From IMG/VR virus record IMGVR_UViG_3300010368_000056, positions 1 through 31,787 of that record: a stretch of DNA of 31,787 nt; one strand, written 5' to 3'. Positions 7,367 to 16,811 of this stretch are shown piece by piece (the stretch's first letter is position 1; every line of letters begins with the position of its first letter). Source of the stretch: a virus. The translations under genes and the position numbers were made by a program. A model generated the notes under the pieces. It was not told where the DNA came from, did not search any database, and was given only the letters and a program-made list of their open reading frames with translations.

Positions 7367-9339
7367 TGAGCGACCCAACCACAAGTATAGCCATACGCCA
7401 ACTCCCTGCGTATATGCAGGAATACGATGAGGCGTTACTCGGACAAATATTCGGTGTACCCGATGAAGACGGCGTTCTTCAGGGCGGTATTATGGATGCG
7501 GAAGCGTATCCAGACTTATTTAAAGTTCCTGATTATGTTCAAGCTGGTGAAGACCCGCTCCAAAGTGCTGTTTACCAAACCTTTGACACTCCTGAAGAGC
7601 GTCAAGCGTTTATGGATCGCGCCAACACATACTTCATGGATGCAGAGGGAAAGGCTCGCTATCTTCCAGATGCCGCTGATCAGTTCGACACGGGCGCAGG
7701 TACTATTGCAGATGCCCTTACTGATTACTTTCCAGATGCCCAGACTTACATTGATGCTGGTACAGGTGGCGTAGACGCAAAAAGCATATACGACACTGCT
7801 CTTTCAGGCGCGAAAACTCGTGCGGATCAAGGAACTCAAGCATTCGACGCCAAAGCAAGGGCTGATGCTCTATACGGCGATGCTCGCTCATCTATCGAAG
7901 GTGGTCGTGATGTGTTTGGCGTAGATAAAACAGCTTATGACGCCGCACGTTCAGGAATAGCCAGTGGGCAAGGAACGTTTGGTGTTGATGAGGCAAGTCT
8001 TCGCAAAGGCACAGGTGACTATCAACTTAGCGGTGGATTAGGCGAAGCTCGTGACGCTTTGAAAAAGGCTGGCGAAGGTGAGTTTGGGGCGCGTGAAGCG
8101 TTCGAGCGTGGCACGGGTCGTGCATTTGAACTAGCAGAACAAGGTTTAGGGGCTTTTGATCCAGCTTCCGCAACACAAGCGTTTATGGACCCTTACAAGG
8201 CTCAAGTCGTTGATGCGGCAATGGATAGAATTACCCGTGAGGGCGCAAAACGCCGTCAAGGTGACACAGCAAAAGCAATAAGCGCAGGCGCATTTGGAGG
8301 CTCTCGTGCAGGCGTACAAGCCGCAGAGACTGCTCGTGCAATCGAAGAAACAAAACAAAACACAGTAGCCAACTTGATGTCGCAAGGATACGACAAAGCG
8401 TTGGCAAGTGCGATGGCAACTGACGAATCGGCTCGCAAGCGTGCATTGCAAGCATCTGGCTTGACAGGTGAGCTAGGCGCTCGTGGTACAACCATTGAGC
8501 AAAAAGCGTATGAAGATGCGGCACAGCGTGGATTAGCTGCGGCTGGAACGTCTGCTGGACTTTCACAAACTGAAGAGCAACTTCGTCAGAAAGCATTCGA
8601 GTCAGGTGCATCACGCACCATAAATGCCGAACAAATGATCAACAGCGCAAGGCAAAAAGCGTTTGAAGATGGCAAGGCGCGTGGCCTTACAGGTGCGCAG
8701 CTTGAAAGTTCAGTTGCTCAGGCAGTTGAGAACGCCCGTCAAAGCGCATTTGAGTCTGGCGAAAAGCGTCAACAAACTGCTGGGACGGCTCTTGGCTCAT
8801 TAGCTGGATCACAACTTACTGCTGAAGGAAGCGCATTCCAAGACGCTGAAGGTCGTATGTTAAAAGCGGCTGACATGTATCGTAGCATGGGTCTATCAAG
8901 CGCAGAAGCGCAAGCTCGTGCGAAAGAGGACGAAAACAAACGCAACCTTGAAGCAGGTCGTTTAACTGGTGGCTTAGGATCGGCAGTTGGCAATCTCGGT
9001 ACGGCAGAAGCAAATATCGGTAAGGGCTACGGCGCGTTGGCTGGAACTTCCGCTGACATTGGTACTGCCTACGCTGGCATGGCTCCCGCTGATCTTAACT
9101 ACATGTACGGCATTGGTGGTAAACAGCGCGAGTACGATCAACAGGCTAAAGAGTTCGAACGTCAGAACCAGCTTGGATACACTCAAGAAGTTCTTGCGCC
9201 TTACAGCTACGCTCAGAACTTCCTGACTGGCGCTCCATCCGCTTCAATGTACGGTGCTTATACACAACAACCGTCACAAGCCCCCAACCCATTCCTTCAA
9301 GGTGTAGGCATGTATGCTACCTACCAAGGCGCACAATAA
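7366..9339 (+). CDS. large helical internal virion protein
   Basis: This 657-residue protein is alanine-, glycine- and glutamate-rich and almost wholly helical after residue about 130. It contains many diverged repeats of the type 'AFExGxxR...A' (for example KAFESGASR, KAFEDGKAR, SAFESGEKR), spaced at about 20-35 residues. Such long helical repeat proteins behind tail genes are typical of internal or ejected proteins of short-tailed phages, and could also be scaffold or tape-like. The N-terminal 110 residues are different, with many D/Y/P turns. The C-terminal 60 residues are aromatic and glutamine-rich. No lytic domain is visible. Confidence 0.75.
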   Translation: MSDPTTSIAIRQLPAYMQEYDEALLGQIFGVPDEDGVLQGGIMDAEAYPDLFKVPDYVQAGEDPLQSAVYQTFDTPEERQAFMDRANTYFMDAEGKARYLPDAADQFDTGAGTIADALTDYFPDAQTYIDAGTGGVDAKSIYDTALSGAKTRADQGTQAFDAKARADALYGDARSSIEGGRDVFGVDKTAYDAARSGIASGQGTFGVDEASLRKGTGDYQLSGGLGEARDALKKAGEGEFGAREAFERGTGRAFELAEQGLGAFDPASATQAFMDPYKAQVVDAAMDRITREGAKRRQGDTAKAISAGAFGGSRAGVQAAETARAIEETKQNTVANLMSQGYDKALASAMATDESARKRALQASGLTGELGARGTTIEQKAYEDAAQRGLAAAGTSAGLSQTEEQLRQKAFESGASRTINAEQMINSARQKAFEDGKARGLTGAQLESSVAQAVENARQSAFESGEKRQQTAGTALGSLAGSQLTAEGSAFQDAEGRMLKAADMYRSMGLSSAEAQARAKEDENKRNLEAGRLTGGLGSAVGNLGTAEANIGKGYGALAGTSADIGTAYAGMAPADLNYMYGIGGKQREYDQQAKEFERQNQLGYTQEVLAPYSYAQNFLTGAPSASMYGAYTQQPSQAPNPFLQGVGMYATYQGAQ

Positions 9340-9350
9340 AGAGGTAAATC

Positions 9351-11372
9351 ATGGCTCTTCTGAACCCATTAGAAAGACAAAAACAAGCATACGAAAATTA
9401 TGCCAACAATCCTGACAACAAAGGTTTAGGGGCTGAACTCAAAAGTCTTTTTGCGGGTGAAGGCCCAGAGGCCGCAGGTACTATGATAAACATCCCCGCT
9501 TACGATGGAGGCTTTGGGGCAGGCGGAAGAATGGCTACGTTTATGGAGCTTGCTGAAAGTGGCTTATTGCCTGATGATCTTTTAGAACAATACATGGATC
9601 AAACATCTGGTTCTGATGATTTAAATGTTTTAATCGAGGGATTAGTGCAAGACGACCGTGGGTTTTTTGGAGGCGGGGGGCAATTAGTTTCTCCTAGTGG
9701 TGTTCGATTTAGTCCCGCTCAAAGCAGGGCTGAAGAAATATCTTCTTTAGAAAAGGCTCGCAGAGAGATACAAGACAATGCCTTTAAGACAGACCCGATT
9801 GGAAACTTAAATCAAAAGGCTTTGCTTGAAAAGCAAGCCGCTGAAAGCGACATAGCGGCTCGTGAGGCTTTAGGCGAAGAGGCAGTATTCCAGCCCTCAG
9901 CACTTGATGAAATAGGTAGCATACTTTCCTCCCTAGACAATACAGAGACACAAGCTGCTGAAACGTCTGTCGAGGAATCAACTGACGGAATAGAAGAAAT
10001 TTTAAAAGAAATAACAGGCGGTGGGCGCGGAACAGTTGTAGAAAAGCCCGGTGAGCGGAAAGCTTACATGGACGGTGCATCTTCCGCTAACCAAAAAATC
10101 CTTAGCTCCATAGACCCCGTTCTTGTAAAATCTTTAGAAGAATCTTACGGGGAAAGCCTTACAAGTGAAAATTTAAATGATGCTTTTGCTGCGGCGATGA
10201 AAGACAGGGAAAGTGCTTTAGGAGAAACTCCTCCTCAAAAAGAATCAAAATCTGATGCTTTGGAGCGTTACAAAAAAGAATTTGAAGAGGCCACCGGAAT
10301 AGACGCAAGTGGTAAAGTAGATAAAAGCCGTGCGCTTATGGCTTTTGGACTTGCATTGATGCAAAATAAAGCTGGCAAAGGATTTAATGTCGGGAAAATG
10401 CTACAATCTGTAGCCTCTGCTGGGGAATCAGCATTACCTGCCTTGGATAAGGCGACAGCAGACGCTAAAGCTGCTAGAATTTCAGCAGGGAAATATGCGC
10501 TGCAACAGATAAAATCTGATGAAGACGCGTCCAAAGCAATCGAGGCATCTAATAGAGCATTAAAGAAAGAGCTTTATTTAAAAGACTTAGATTACGCTAA
10601 TGAGCGTAGATTGAAGATACTGGAAGCTCAGTTGGAGGGCGGTAGTAAACTTACTGAAGCCTTAAAAAACACAGAACAGCAATCTTTAAGAATTGGTGCT
10701 CAAGAAATAAAATTAGGTAGAGGTCAAGACACAGAGTTTGGAAGTAGAACAGTTTGGTCTGATCCCCTTATAGATTCAAGAGAAGTGGCAAGTGCCTACA
10801 AAAAAACCGCTCAAGGAATGGATACGCTTCAGGAAATGGAGGGTCTTCTTCTGGATATGAAAGACCTTGGATCAGATAGCTTTGGCGGCACAGCAGGAAC
10901 AAAAATACTATCTCGACTTATAGAAGTTGGAAACTCTATGGGTATGGATTTGAGCTATCCAAGTGGTGACGAAGTTAGCATACCTTCGCAAATTGAAGTC
11001 TTGCAAAGAAGCGTTTTAGCTAGATTTAAAAAGTTCCTTACTCAAGAAACAGGGAACGGCATTTCCAATGTTGACGTTAGTGATATTAAAGCGGCGTTAG
11101 GAAACTTTGAGACATTTGGAGATATAGACAAAGCTGTAATGTCTGTTCAGACAATGCAAGAATTATTTAAATCGTCGCAACAAACATTAGACCCTATCGT
11201 GGATACATTTTTGGATCGCCGTCAATATAGGGGTAATGAAGAAGGCGAGTACCAATATGCCGAAGTTTTGAAAATGTTTGACAAAAGTTTTGGAGATGTG
11301 AACTACATTAACTTTACTGAATCTGTTGACGATAATGGCGTTAAAATAAAAGACTACGATATAAGGGGCTAG
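9351..11372 (+). CDS. large virion-associated protein, unknown fold
   Basis: A 673-residue protein starts 11 bases after the previous stop with a good ribosome binding site (AAAGAGG). It is acidic and mainly helical, with a low-complexity acidic stretch around residues 150-260. A longer helical domain follows (ALMAFGLALMQNKAGKGFNVGKML and onward), and the C-terminal domain of mixed character begins at about residue 460. I recognise no catalytic motif. Order and size suggest one of a trio of internal virion proteins together with the genes on each side. Confidence 0.7.
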   Translation: MALLNPLERQKQAYENYANNPDNKGLGAELKSLFAGEGPEAAGTMINIPAYDGGFGAGGRMATFMELAESGLLPDDLLEQYMDQTSGSDDLNVLIEGLVQDDRGFFGGGGQLVSPSGVRFSPAQSRAEEISSLEKARREIQDNAFKTDPIGNLNQKALLEKQAAESDIAAREALGEEAVFQPSALDEIGSILSSLDNTETQAAETSVEESTDGIEEILKEITGGGRGTVVEKPGERKAYMDGASSANQKILSSIDPVLVKSLEESYGESLTSENLNDAFAAAMKDRESALGETPPQKESKSDALERYKKEFEEATGIDASGKVDKSRALMAFGLALMQNKAGKGFNVGKMLQSVASAGESALPALDKATADAKAARISAGKYALQQIKSDEDASKAIEASNRALKKELYLKDLDYANERRLKILEAQLEGGSKLTEALKNTEQQSLRIGAQEIKLGRGQDTEFGSRTVWSDPLIDSREVASAYKKTAQGMDTLQEMEGLLLDMKDLGSDSFGGTAGTKILSRLIEVGNSMGMDLSYPSGDEVSIPSQIEVLQRSVLARFKKFLTQETGNGISNVDVSDIKAALGNFETFGDIDKAVMSVQTMQELFKSSQQTLDPIVDTFLDRRQYRGNEEGEYQYAEVLKMFDKSFGDVNYINFTESVDDNGVKIKDYDIRG

Positions 11373-11377
11373 TAATT

Positions 11378-14263
11378 ATGGGTTCTGTTTCAGTTCAAAC
11401 AGATAGTGGGGTCATGAGGTTTCAGATTGCAGGAGACTCACCTACAGCTATCGAAAAGAGCAAAATACAAAGAATTGTTATGAGTGAAAGACCAGAACGT
11501 AAGTCTCGGATTGAACGATCTCAATCAGGTCAAGAGTTTGATACAGAAACTGGCATTACGAACAACAAGCTAAGGCGACAACTTGCTGGCGCTGAAACTT
11601 CTGGAGAAGAAGAAAAAGTCCTTGGTCGCTTTGGTTTTAGGGAAGGTGACTATACTAGAGATAATCGTGGAAATTTAGCGATTACTCCAAAAGGCGCACT
11701 TTTGCTTGGCATAGAAACTGACAAGCCTATCATGATTGACGAAAGTGGATTTAGCCTGTCTGACTTGCAAGACTTTGTGGGCGCTGCGGGTGAGGAGATA
11801 GTAGGTGGTATCGGTGGCGCAATAGCTGGACAAGCCGCGATTCCTATTCCAATTTTAGGTGCTGCAATAGGTGCTGCAATAGGTTCTGGTAGCGGAAAAT
11901 TATTAGAAGAAGGCGTTGAAACCTTACGGGGGACCCAAGAGCAAACACTTGGTGAGGTTGGTAAAGATGCGCTAATCGAAGCCGCTATCGCAGGGGCTGG
12001 TGAAGGTATATTTGGTCTAGTTGGCAAATCTTTTGGAGCGGTTACAGGTCGTGGAAGAGCGGGAAGTAAGCTCGCCCCTGAAACTCAAAAAGAAGTCGCA
12101 GAGGCTATAGACTCAAATTATAAACCGTCACTATCGGCTATGGGCGCAAATTCTATTGTAGCCAGACAACAGGCTATGTCTGAAAAAGCTCTTGGTACGT
12201 CAGCGCGGTTACGACAAAATCACGAACAAATCATGCAGGACTTGGGAAAGCTGCGTGCTTATGGCGCTGATGGCGGTGTTGACATTGATGCTACGGCTGC
12301 AATCTTAACGAATGCTGTGGAATCAGGAGACACTGCTCTCTTGCAGGCAGAAAAAAGCACAATGACTAACTTGATTAAGCACATGGATGACATTGCTGTT
12401 CAGATAGGTAAGGCCGCGAATAAGGACGAGTTGTTAAATGCTGACATACAAAACGCTTTTGTTGGCGCATATAAGGCTTTTGATGACAAGGTAAAAGAAA
12501 AGTTTGCTAACCTCGAAAACCTCACAAATAGTGCTGTTGGAGATACTGCGCTTTTCAACACTCGCGGATTGAAAGCTGACGCCAAATTGGAGCTTGATAG
12601 ACTAATAGCGGCTCGTTCTGGCAATTTGGGAAAATCTCGTGAAGCTGTAGATGAGTTAATGAAGTTGCCTGATGATGCTTCATTCACGCAAGTTTATAAA
12701 GCTCGAAAAAATCTTAATGACACTTGGATGGGCAACTACGGCTCTGACAGCGTTAAAATTATGAAGGATAAGTTCCTTAACAAGCTAGATGACTTCATAT
12801 CCCCCAAATCTGTTAACAACGCTATGAATCGAAAAGCTGCTTCCGACTTAACAGCAGCGGATAAGAAACTTTTTAGAAATGTAGCTAAGGAAATACCAAA
12901 ACTTCGTAGCTTTTTTAAGGAGGGCATGAACAGTTTTGAAAAAGTTTCGGATGCTGCAAGTATAAAAAGTTTACAAAGTGTCGTCAAAGGCGAAAAAGAA
13001 TTAAACCCTAAAGGTGCTTATGGTCGTTTTATACAAAACGATAATCCAAAACTTCTTAAAGACGCAAAAGAGGTTTTAGAAAAAAATTTAGGACGAGACG
13101 CTTTTGATACTTTACGAGAGCGTTCTGCGGCTGAGTGGTTGCGCAAAACGATGCGTGAATCAGGGTCAACTTTGGATAGCTCTAAAAAGTTTAGTGGTAG
13201 CAAGTTCAAGCAAAAACTAGAAGATTTAGGTGGAACAGCCGAAGAATTGTTCGGCTCTAAAGTATCTGAAGTTCGAAAGCTTGCAGATCAAATGGACTCT
13301 TTGTCCTTAACTCGCGTAGATCAAAGCGTTATAGATGATTATTTAAATGCGGGTGGAAATGAAACTGGCGTTGATTTGCTTCGTAATATTAAAGACGCGA
13401 TGCAGGAAAAGGCCCAGTTTGACAAAGCAGCTATTGCTAGGAAACTTCGCGCTGGGTCATTAATGCCAGAAGAAGCGGCAGATTTATTAGCAAGTCCATC
13501 TGTAAAAGGTAATGACATTACTAAATTGTCAAAGTTTTTTCAAAACAAGCCAGATGAACTAGCCGAACTACAGTCATACTACATGCAAAATCTAATTGGA
13601 GATTTCGAGCATACATTTATGACAGACAAAAAAGCATTTAGACTTTTATCTGACCGCTTAATAAAAGCTGAAAAGTCTGGCAAATTAAGAGCTTTATTTC
13701 CTGAAGCCGAAGCTGATTCTATAGCACTATTCGGAAGAAACATGAAAGTTTTAGGGTCATCGGCTGAAGGCGGTGATCTTGTTGCCGCGAACATTGCAGC
13801 CAATCCATTAGAAAATATAGGAACACTTGCTCGGCTTAGTATGGTCGGAAGATTTCTATCAACTGGGCCATTCTATACATCTTTTGCGGCTAGGTACGGA
13901 AAAGAAGCAGCAAAAGAAAAAACTAAAGCTGGCAAAATGCAAGTATTTTTAAAAGTTTTGAATGATACTTCTGCGTCTTTTGCCAAACAACAAGGCACTA
14001 GAGAGATTGTAGATACTTATAGCTCAATGAAATCAGGAGCTTCTGAAATAGCAAATGATTTTAAAAATCAACTTCAATCTGATCGAAGGTCCCCGGCAGC
14101 ACCTCGTGTAAACCGAACAAGTGTTCCGGTTCCAAGTGTTGAACCAGTTTCTGAAATGCCCTCTGTAGCAGCCGCGAATCAAACACTTAGAGAAAGAGCG
14201 CGAGAAAACCCAGCAGTGGCCTCGACACTACTAGGTGGCTTGGGTAACGCTGGCTTACTCTAG
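11378..14263 (+). CDS. very large internal/ejection-type virion protein with glycine-zipper segment
   Basis: At 961 residues this is the largest protein in the window. Residues 137-175 form a glycine-rich hydrophobic stretch (GGIGGAIAG ... ILGAAIGAAIGSGSG) like glycine zippers that insert into membranes. The rest is lysine- and alanine-rich and helical. The C-terminal 100 residues are disordered, with P, S and R. A membrane-inserting segment in a large late virion protein fits a DNA-ejection protein that helps cross the cell envelope. No transglycosylase or peptidase motif is seen. Its TAG stop shares bases with the stop of the opposite-strand gene (CTAG, 14260-14263). Confidence 0.75.
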   Translation: MGSVSVQTDSGVMRFQIAGDSPTAIEKSKIQRIVMSERPERKSRIERSQSGQEFDTETGITNNKLRRQLAGAETSGEEEKVLGRFGFREGDYTRDNRGNLAITPKGALLLGIETDKPIMIDESGFSLSDLQDFVGAAGEEIVGGIGGAIAGQAAIPIPILGAAIGAAIGSGSGKLLEEGVETLRGTQEQTLGEVGKDALIEAAIAGAGEGIFGLVGKSFGAVTGRGRAGSKLAPETQKEVAEAIDSNYKPSLSAMGANSIVARQQAMSEKALGTSARLRQNHEQIMQDLGKLRAYGADGGVDIDATAAILTNAVESGDTALLQAEKSTMTNLIKHMDDIAVQIGKAANKDELLNADIQNAFVGAYKAFDDKVKEKFANLENLTNSAVGDTALFNTRGLKADAKLELDRLIAARSGNLGKSREAVDELMKLPDDASFTQVYKARKNLNDTWMGNYGSDSVKIMKDKFLNKLDDFISPKSVNNAMNRKAASDLTAADKKLFRNVAKEIPKLRSFFKEGMNSFEKVSDAASIKSLQSVVKGEKELNPKGAYGRFIQNDNPKLLKDAKEVLEKNLGRDAFDTLRERSAAEWLRKTMRESGSTLDSSKKFSGSKFKQKLEDLGGTAEELFGSKVSEVRKLADQMDSLSLTRVDQSVIDDYLNAGGNETGVDLLRNIKDAMQEKAQFDKAAIARKLRAGSLMPEEAADLLASPSVKGNDITKLSKFFQNKPDELAELQSYYMQNLIGDFEHTFMTDKKAFRLLSDRLIKAEKSGKLRALFPEAEADSIALFGRNMKVLGSSAEGGDLVAANIAANPLENIGTLARLSMVGRFLSTGPFYTSFAARYGKEAAKEKTKAGKMQVFLKVLNDTSASFAKQQGTREIVDTYSSMKSGASEIANDFKNQLQSDRRSPAAPRVNRTSVPVPSVEPVSEMPSVAAANQTLRERARENPAVASTLLGGLGNAGLL

Positions 14264-14475
14264 TCTTCGATAACAGAAGCCAGACCACCAATTCCTGAAC
14301 TAGCAGGCAGCGTGTAGGAAGACTTGACATTACGATTGATGTTTTCGTATGTTTCTTCGATCATGCGTGCAAGCTGTCGTCCTATTGCACGATCCTCATG
14401 ATCCGCGATGGCAACCAGTTTGTCGTAAGCGTCTATAGAAACACCTACGGATTTATATTTTCCGGGGTTTGGCAT
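14260..14475 (-). CDS. ribbon-helix-helix DNA-binding regulator
   Basis: This 71-residue protein starts MPNPGKYKSVGVSID, from an ATG at 14475 placed 6 bases after AAGGAG; longer in-frame starts upstream lack a ribosome binding site. YKSVGVSID is the DNA-contacting strand of a ribbon-helix-helix (CopG/Arc-like) fold. YDKLVAIADHEDRAI is helix A and GRQLARMIEETYENI is helix B. Such proteins act as dimers or tetramers on operators. It is the only leftward gene in the left 23 kb, has its own promoter inside the neighbouring gene, and lies between the virion and replication operons. It is therefore a good candidate for a switch or autoregulator, by inference. Confidence 0.75.
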   Translation of the reverse strand: MPNPGKYKSVGVSIDAYDKLVAIADHEDRAIGRQLARMIEETYENINRNVKSSYTLPASSGIGGLASVIED

Positions 14476-14494
14476 TGGAGTCTCCTTCCCATAA

Positions 14495-14869
14495 ATGACC
14501 TTTTCACCTGTATATAATCCCAAGCGGCGTGGGTCAAGACCCAAATACGGAAACAAAAAGGTAACTGTGCAAGGCATTAAGTTTGATTCGAAATGGGAAT
14601 CGGAGCGGTATCTATATATAAAGTCACTCGAACGAGCAGGAACGGTCAAAGACCTTGAGTTACAAGTTCGTTACAACCTAATCGTTAATGACCAAAAGAT
14701 ATGTGCATACATTGCTGACTTCCGCTACAAGCGCGAAGACAAAGACGGCGTGTGGCATGAAATTGTCGAAGACGCCAAGGGCGTTGAAACGCCTGAGTTT
14801 AAGCTGAAAAAGAAGCTCATGAAGGCTTGTCTTGGCATTGAGATATTTCTTTCTAAAAAAAGTTCTTGA
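14495..14869 (+). CDS. DUF1064 phage nuclease, PDDEXK-like
   Basis: The 124-residue protein follows the DUF1064 pattern closely: KYGNKKVTVQGIKFDSKWESERYL at 17-40, DLELQVRYNLI at 53-63, YIADFRY at 72-78 and EIVEDAKG at 89-96. DUF1064 is a phage family related to PDDEXK endonucleases and thought to resolve or trim recombination junctions. Likely catalytic residues are Glu35 or Glu37, Asp75 and the E-D-x-K at 92-95. The ATG at 14495 has only a distant GGAG (14477-14480), so translation may be weak. It is divergent from the regulator gene and 63 bases before the replication operon's next gene; the promoter of that operon overlaps its last codons. Confidence 0.85.
   Translation: MTFSPVYNPKRRGSRPKYGNKKVTVQGIKFDSKWESERYLYIKSLERAGTVKDLELQVRYNLIVNDQKICAYIADFRYKREDKDGVWHEIVEDAKGVETPEFKLKKKLMKACLGIEIFLSKKSS
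14509..14537 (-). promoter_or_regulatory. promoter of the ribbon-helix-helix gene
   Basis: On the minus strand a TTGACC -35 box (14537-14532) is 17 bases from a TATACA -10 box (14514-14509). Transcription would start near 14502, about 27 bases before the ATG at 14475. The promoter lies within the first codons of the divergent DUF1064 gene, so regulator binding here could affect both. On the other strand TATAAT at 14513-14518 is also present but has no -35. Confidence 0.6.
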
Positions 14870-14910
14870 CACCAACCCACACCATATGGTTATAGTTGGG
14901 ACTCTAGTAA
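14866..14910 (+). promoter_or_regulatory. promoter of the replication operon with shared elements
   Basis: TTGACA at 14866-14871, an 18-base spacer and TTATAG at 14890-14895 form a sigma70-like promoter. The spacer holds CCACACCATATGG, the reverse complement of the ATATGGTGTGG box found in the 28706 promoter. TCTAGTAA at 14903-14910 begins 7 bases after the -10 box, the position of the transcription start, as at four other promoters here. Confidence 0.65.
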
Positions 14911-14932
14911 CTCAAAGCGGAAAGGAATGGAC

Positions 14933-15334
14933 ATGAACAGTCGTGAGCTATTCGAGCGTCGAGACGAACTCAAGCACGTTATCAGTGAGATGCGCCTTGA
15001 ACTCAAAGACGTTGAAGAACAACTATCAGATACATTTTTGCCAGTAGCGCGAGACATTTTGCGTTCGCATGGCAAGGACTTTGGCACTGCGCAAATCGCA
15101 GAAGGCAACCAAAGGCTAAAGGTCACTGTGGGCAAGAAGGTCACATGGGATCAGGACAAACTGCGTGACACGTTAAACAACATGTCGCCAGAGAACGCCA
15201 AACATTACGGCAAGCTGACGTTCGCCGTAGAAGAGCGTAAATTCACAGCGGCTCCTCCTGCAATTAAGGAAGAGCTTGAAGAGTGTCGCACTGTTCAAGT
15301 GGGAACAGTCAAAGTAGAGGAGTTAGAGCAATGA
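14933..15334 (+). CDS. coiled-coil protein preceding the Sak4-type ATPase
   Basis: The protein starts MNSRELFERRDELKHVISEM at the ATG at 14933, 6 bases after AAAGGA; the ATG at 14927 is in frame but touches the ribosome binding site. Residues 1-35 are a coiled coil. A strand segment follows (QRLKVTVGKKVTWDQDKL) and then LTFAVEERKFTAAPPAIKEELEECRTVQVG. The 'VKVTxxKxVxWDxxKL ... Y/F-V-E-x-K-Y ... P ... ARTVxxG' pattern recurs in proteins beside AAA-type recombination ATPases in phages; I recall it as an unnamed DUF. It probably assists the recombination or replication complex. Its TGA overlaps the next ATG (ATGA). Confidence 0.75.
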   Translation: MNSRELFERRDELKHVISEMRLELKDVEEQLSDTFLPVARDILRSHGKDFGTAQIAEGNQRLKVTVGKKVTWDQDKLRDTLNNMSPENAKHYGKLTFAVEERKFTAAPPAIKEELEECRTVQVGTVKVEELEQ

Positions 15335-16194
15335 CTCTACAAATCATTACAGCAGATCAGCGTATGGCTGAGAAAAAAGGTCATAAGATTGTGGTGTGTG
15401 GTCAGAGCGGTGTGGGTAAAACCACACTTGCTCGAACCCTCAACCCGTCAACAACGTTGTTTATGGACTTGGAGGCAGGCGATGCCGCTATCGAAGGACA
15501 TCCTATTGACGTTGTTCGTCCTCGAACATGGATGGAATGCCGTGACCTCGCGTGCTTCTTAGGCGGTGCAAACCCATCACTCTCTGACGATCAACCATAT
15601 AGTCAGTCGCATTATGATTATGTGGCTCAGATGTATGGCGATACCTCAGAGGTGTGGCAGAAGTACGATACGTTGTTTGTGGACTCTATCACCGTGGCAG
15701 GGCGTTTGTGCTTCCAGTGGTGCTTACAGCAACCAGAAGCGCGTTCTGAGCGGTCTGGTAAGGTCGATACTCGCGCAGTCTATGGAATGCACGGGCGCGA
15801 AATGATGTCGTGGCTCACTCACATCCAACACATCCGATCAAAGAACGTGATCTTTGTTGGCATCTTGGATGAAGTCACAGACGATTATGGTCGCAAGCAA
15901 TATAACCTTCAAATCGAAGGCGCAAAAACTGGCAGGGAATTGCCCGGAATTGTTGATGAAGTTATCACTATGGCTATTCTGTCAGGTGATCATGGGCAAT
16001 ACAGGGCGTTTGTGTGTCAACCTCTTAACGAATGGGGCTATCCAGCCAAAGACCGTTCTGGAAGACTAGACACTCTTGAAGAGCCGCATCTTGGAAAATT
16101 GATTGAAAAGATGAATACTGGCTCACCATTAACCGACAACGATCTTACGTTTGTCGATCCATCAACTCAGACTTCTAGCGAAGGAGAAGCATAA
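15331..16194 (+). CDS. Sak4-type RecA-like recombination ATPase
   Basis: The 287-residue protein has Walker A GQSGVGKT at 24-31, a second acidic strand LFMDLEAGD at 43-51 and Walker B TLFVDS at 114-119. The whole follows the AAA_24/Sak4 pattern of phage RecA-like single-strand annealing ATPases. These enzymes work with a single-strand binding protein, and the next gene is one. I chose the ATG at 15331, which overlaps the previous stop; an in-frame start at 15283 lies deep in the upstream gene and gives an unrelated extension. The C-terminal 30 residues are polar and disordered. The two genes downstream are coupled by TAATG. Confidence 0.85.
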   Translation: MTLQIITADQRMAEKKGHKIVVCGQSGVGKTTLARTLNPSTTLFMDLEAGDAAIEGHPIDVVRPRTWMECRDLACFLGGANPSLSDDQPYSQSHYDYVAQMYGDTSEVWQKYDTLFVDSITVAGRLCFQWCLQQPEARSERSGKVDTRAVYGMHGREMMSWLTHIQHIRSKNVIFVGILDEVTDDYGRKQYNLQIEGAKTGRELPGIVDEVITMAILSGDHGQYRAFVCQPLNEWGYPAKDRSGRLDTLEEPHLGKLIEKMNTGSPLTDNDLTFVDPSTQTSSEGEA

Positions 16195-16811
16195 TGTTAA
16201 ATTTTAATAATGTACCCGTAGATGAAAACCCACAGAACCAAGAGTTCACACTGATCCCGAACGGAACAATCGTTCGTGCCGTGATCCTTGTTCAAATGGG
16301 AGACATCGAAATCCCTGAGTTCGGTCAGGGCGCATGGTTCAAGAAATCACAAAGCACATCGGCTAAGTGGATGAACCTTGAGTTCACAATCATCGGTGGC
16401 GAGTATGATCGCCGCAAGTTCTGGCACAGCGTATTTGTCGATGGTGACAAGCTAGGCCAAAGCGGTATGCCTCTTGCAAAAGAGATTGGGCTACGGACGC
16501 TCAAGTCGATTGTTGAAAGCGCACGCGGTATTGATCCCGCAGATATGTCGCCACAAGCACAGCAAAACCGCAACATCAGCGGTATGATGGACTTGAGTGG
16601 CATGGAGATTTGTGCCAAAGTAGGCATCAAGAAAGGCACGAACGGCTATAAAGACAGCAACCAGTTGTTAGCCGCAATCACGCCGAACAGTAATGATTTT
16701 CTGCCTCAAGGTAGCATCCCAATGCAGCAAACATCCGTTGCATCTAATGTTGCCGCACCACAAGCTACTGCACAATCAAGCGGTGCAGTTCCTTCTTGGG
16801 CGCAGAAATAA
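16194..16811 (+). CDS. single-stranded DNA-binding protein, DUF669-like
   Basis: In this 205-residue protein, residues 1-110 are beta-rich with an OB-fold feel (FTLIPNGTIVRAVILVQM ... WMNLEFTIIGGEYDRRKFW). These match the phage DUF669/SSB-like proteins that sit after Sak4 ATPases. ISGMMDLSGMEICAKVGIKK at about 130-148 supplies further strands. The C-terminal 40 residues are a Q/A/S-rich linker ending PSWAQK. It would coat single-stranded DNA and recruit the ATPase and the primase-helicase. Its start overlaps the preceding stop and follows AAGGAG. Confidence 0.8.
   Translation: MLNFNNVPVDENPQNQEFTLIPNGTIVRAVILVQMGDIEIPEFGQGAWFKKSQSTSAKWMNLEFTIIGGEYDRRKFWHSVFVDGDKLGQSGMPLAKEIGLRTLKSIVESARGIDPADMSPQAQQNRNISGMMDLSGMEICAKVGIKKGTNGYKDSNQLLAAITPNSNDFLPQGSIPMQQTSVASNVAAPQATAQSSGAVPSWAQK

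Noticed and set aside
8146-8993. Several long open frames on the minus strand across the 7366-9339 gene
   Set aside because: They follow from the alanine/glycine-rich codons of the real gene (few stops in the opposite strand) and have no ribosome binding sites.
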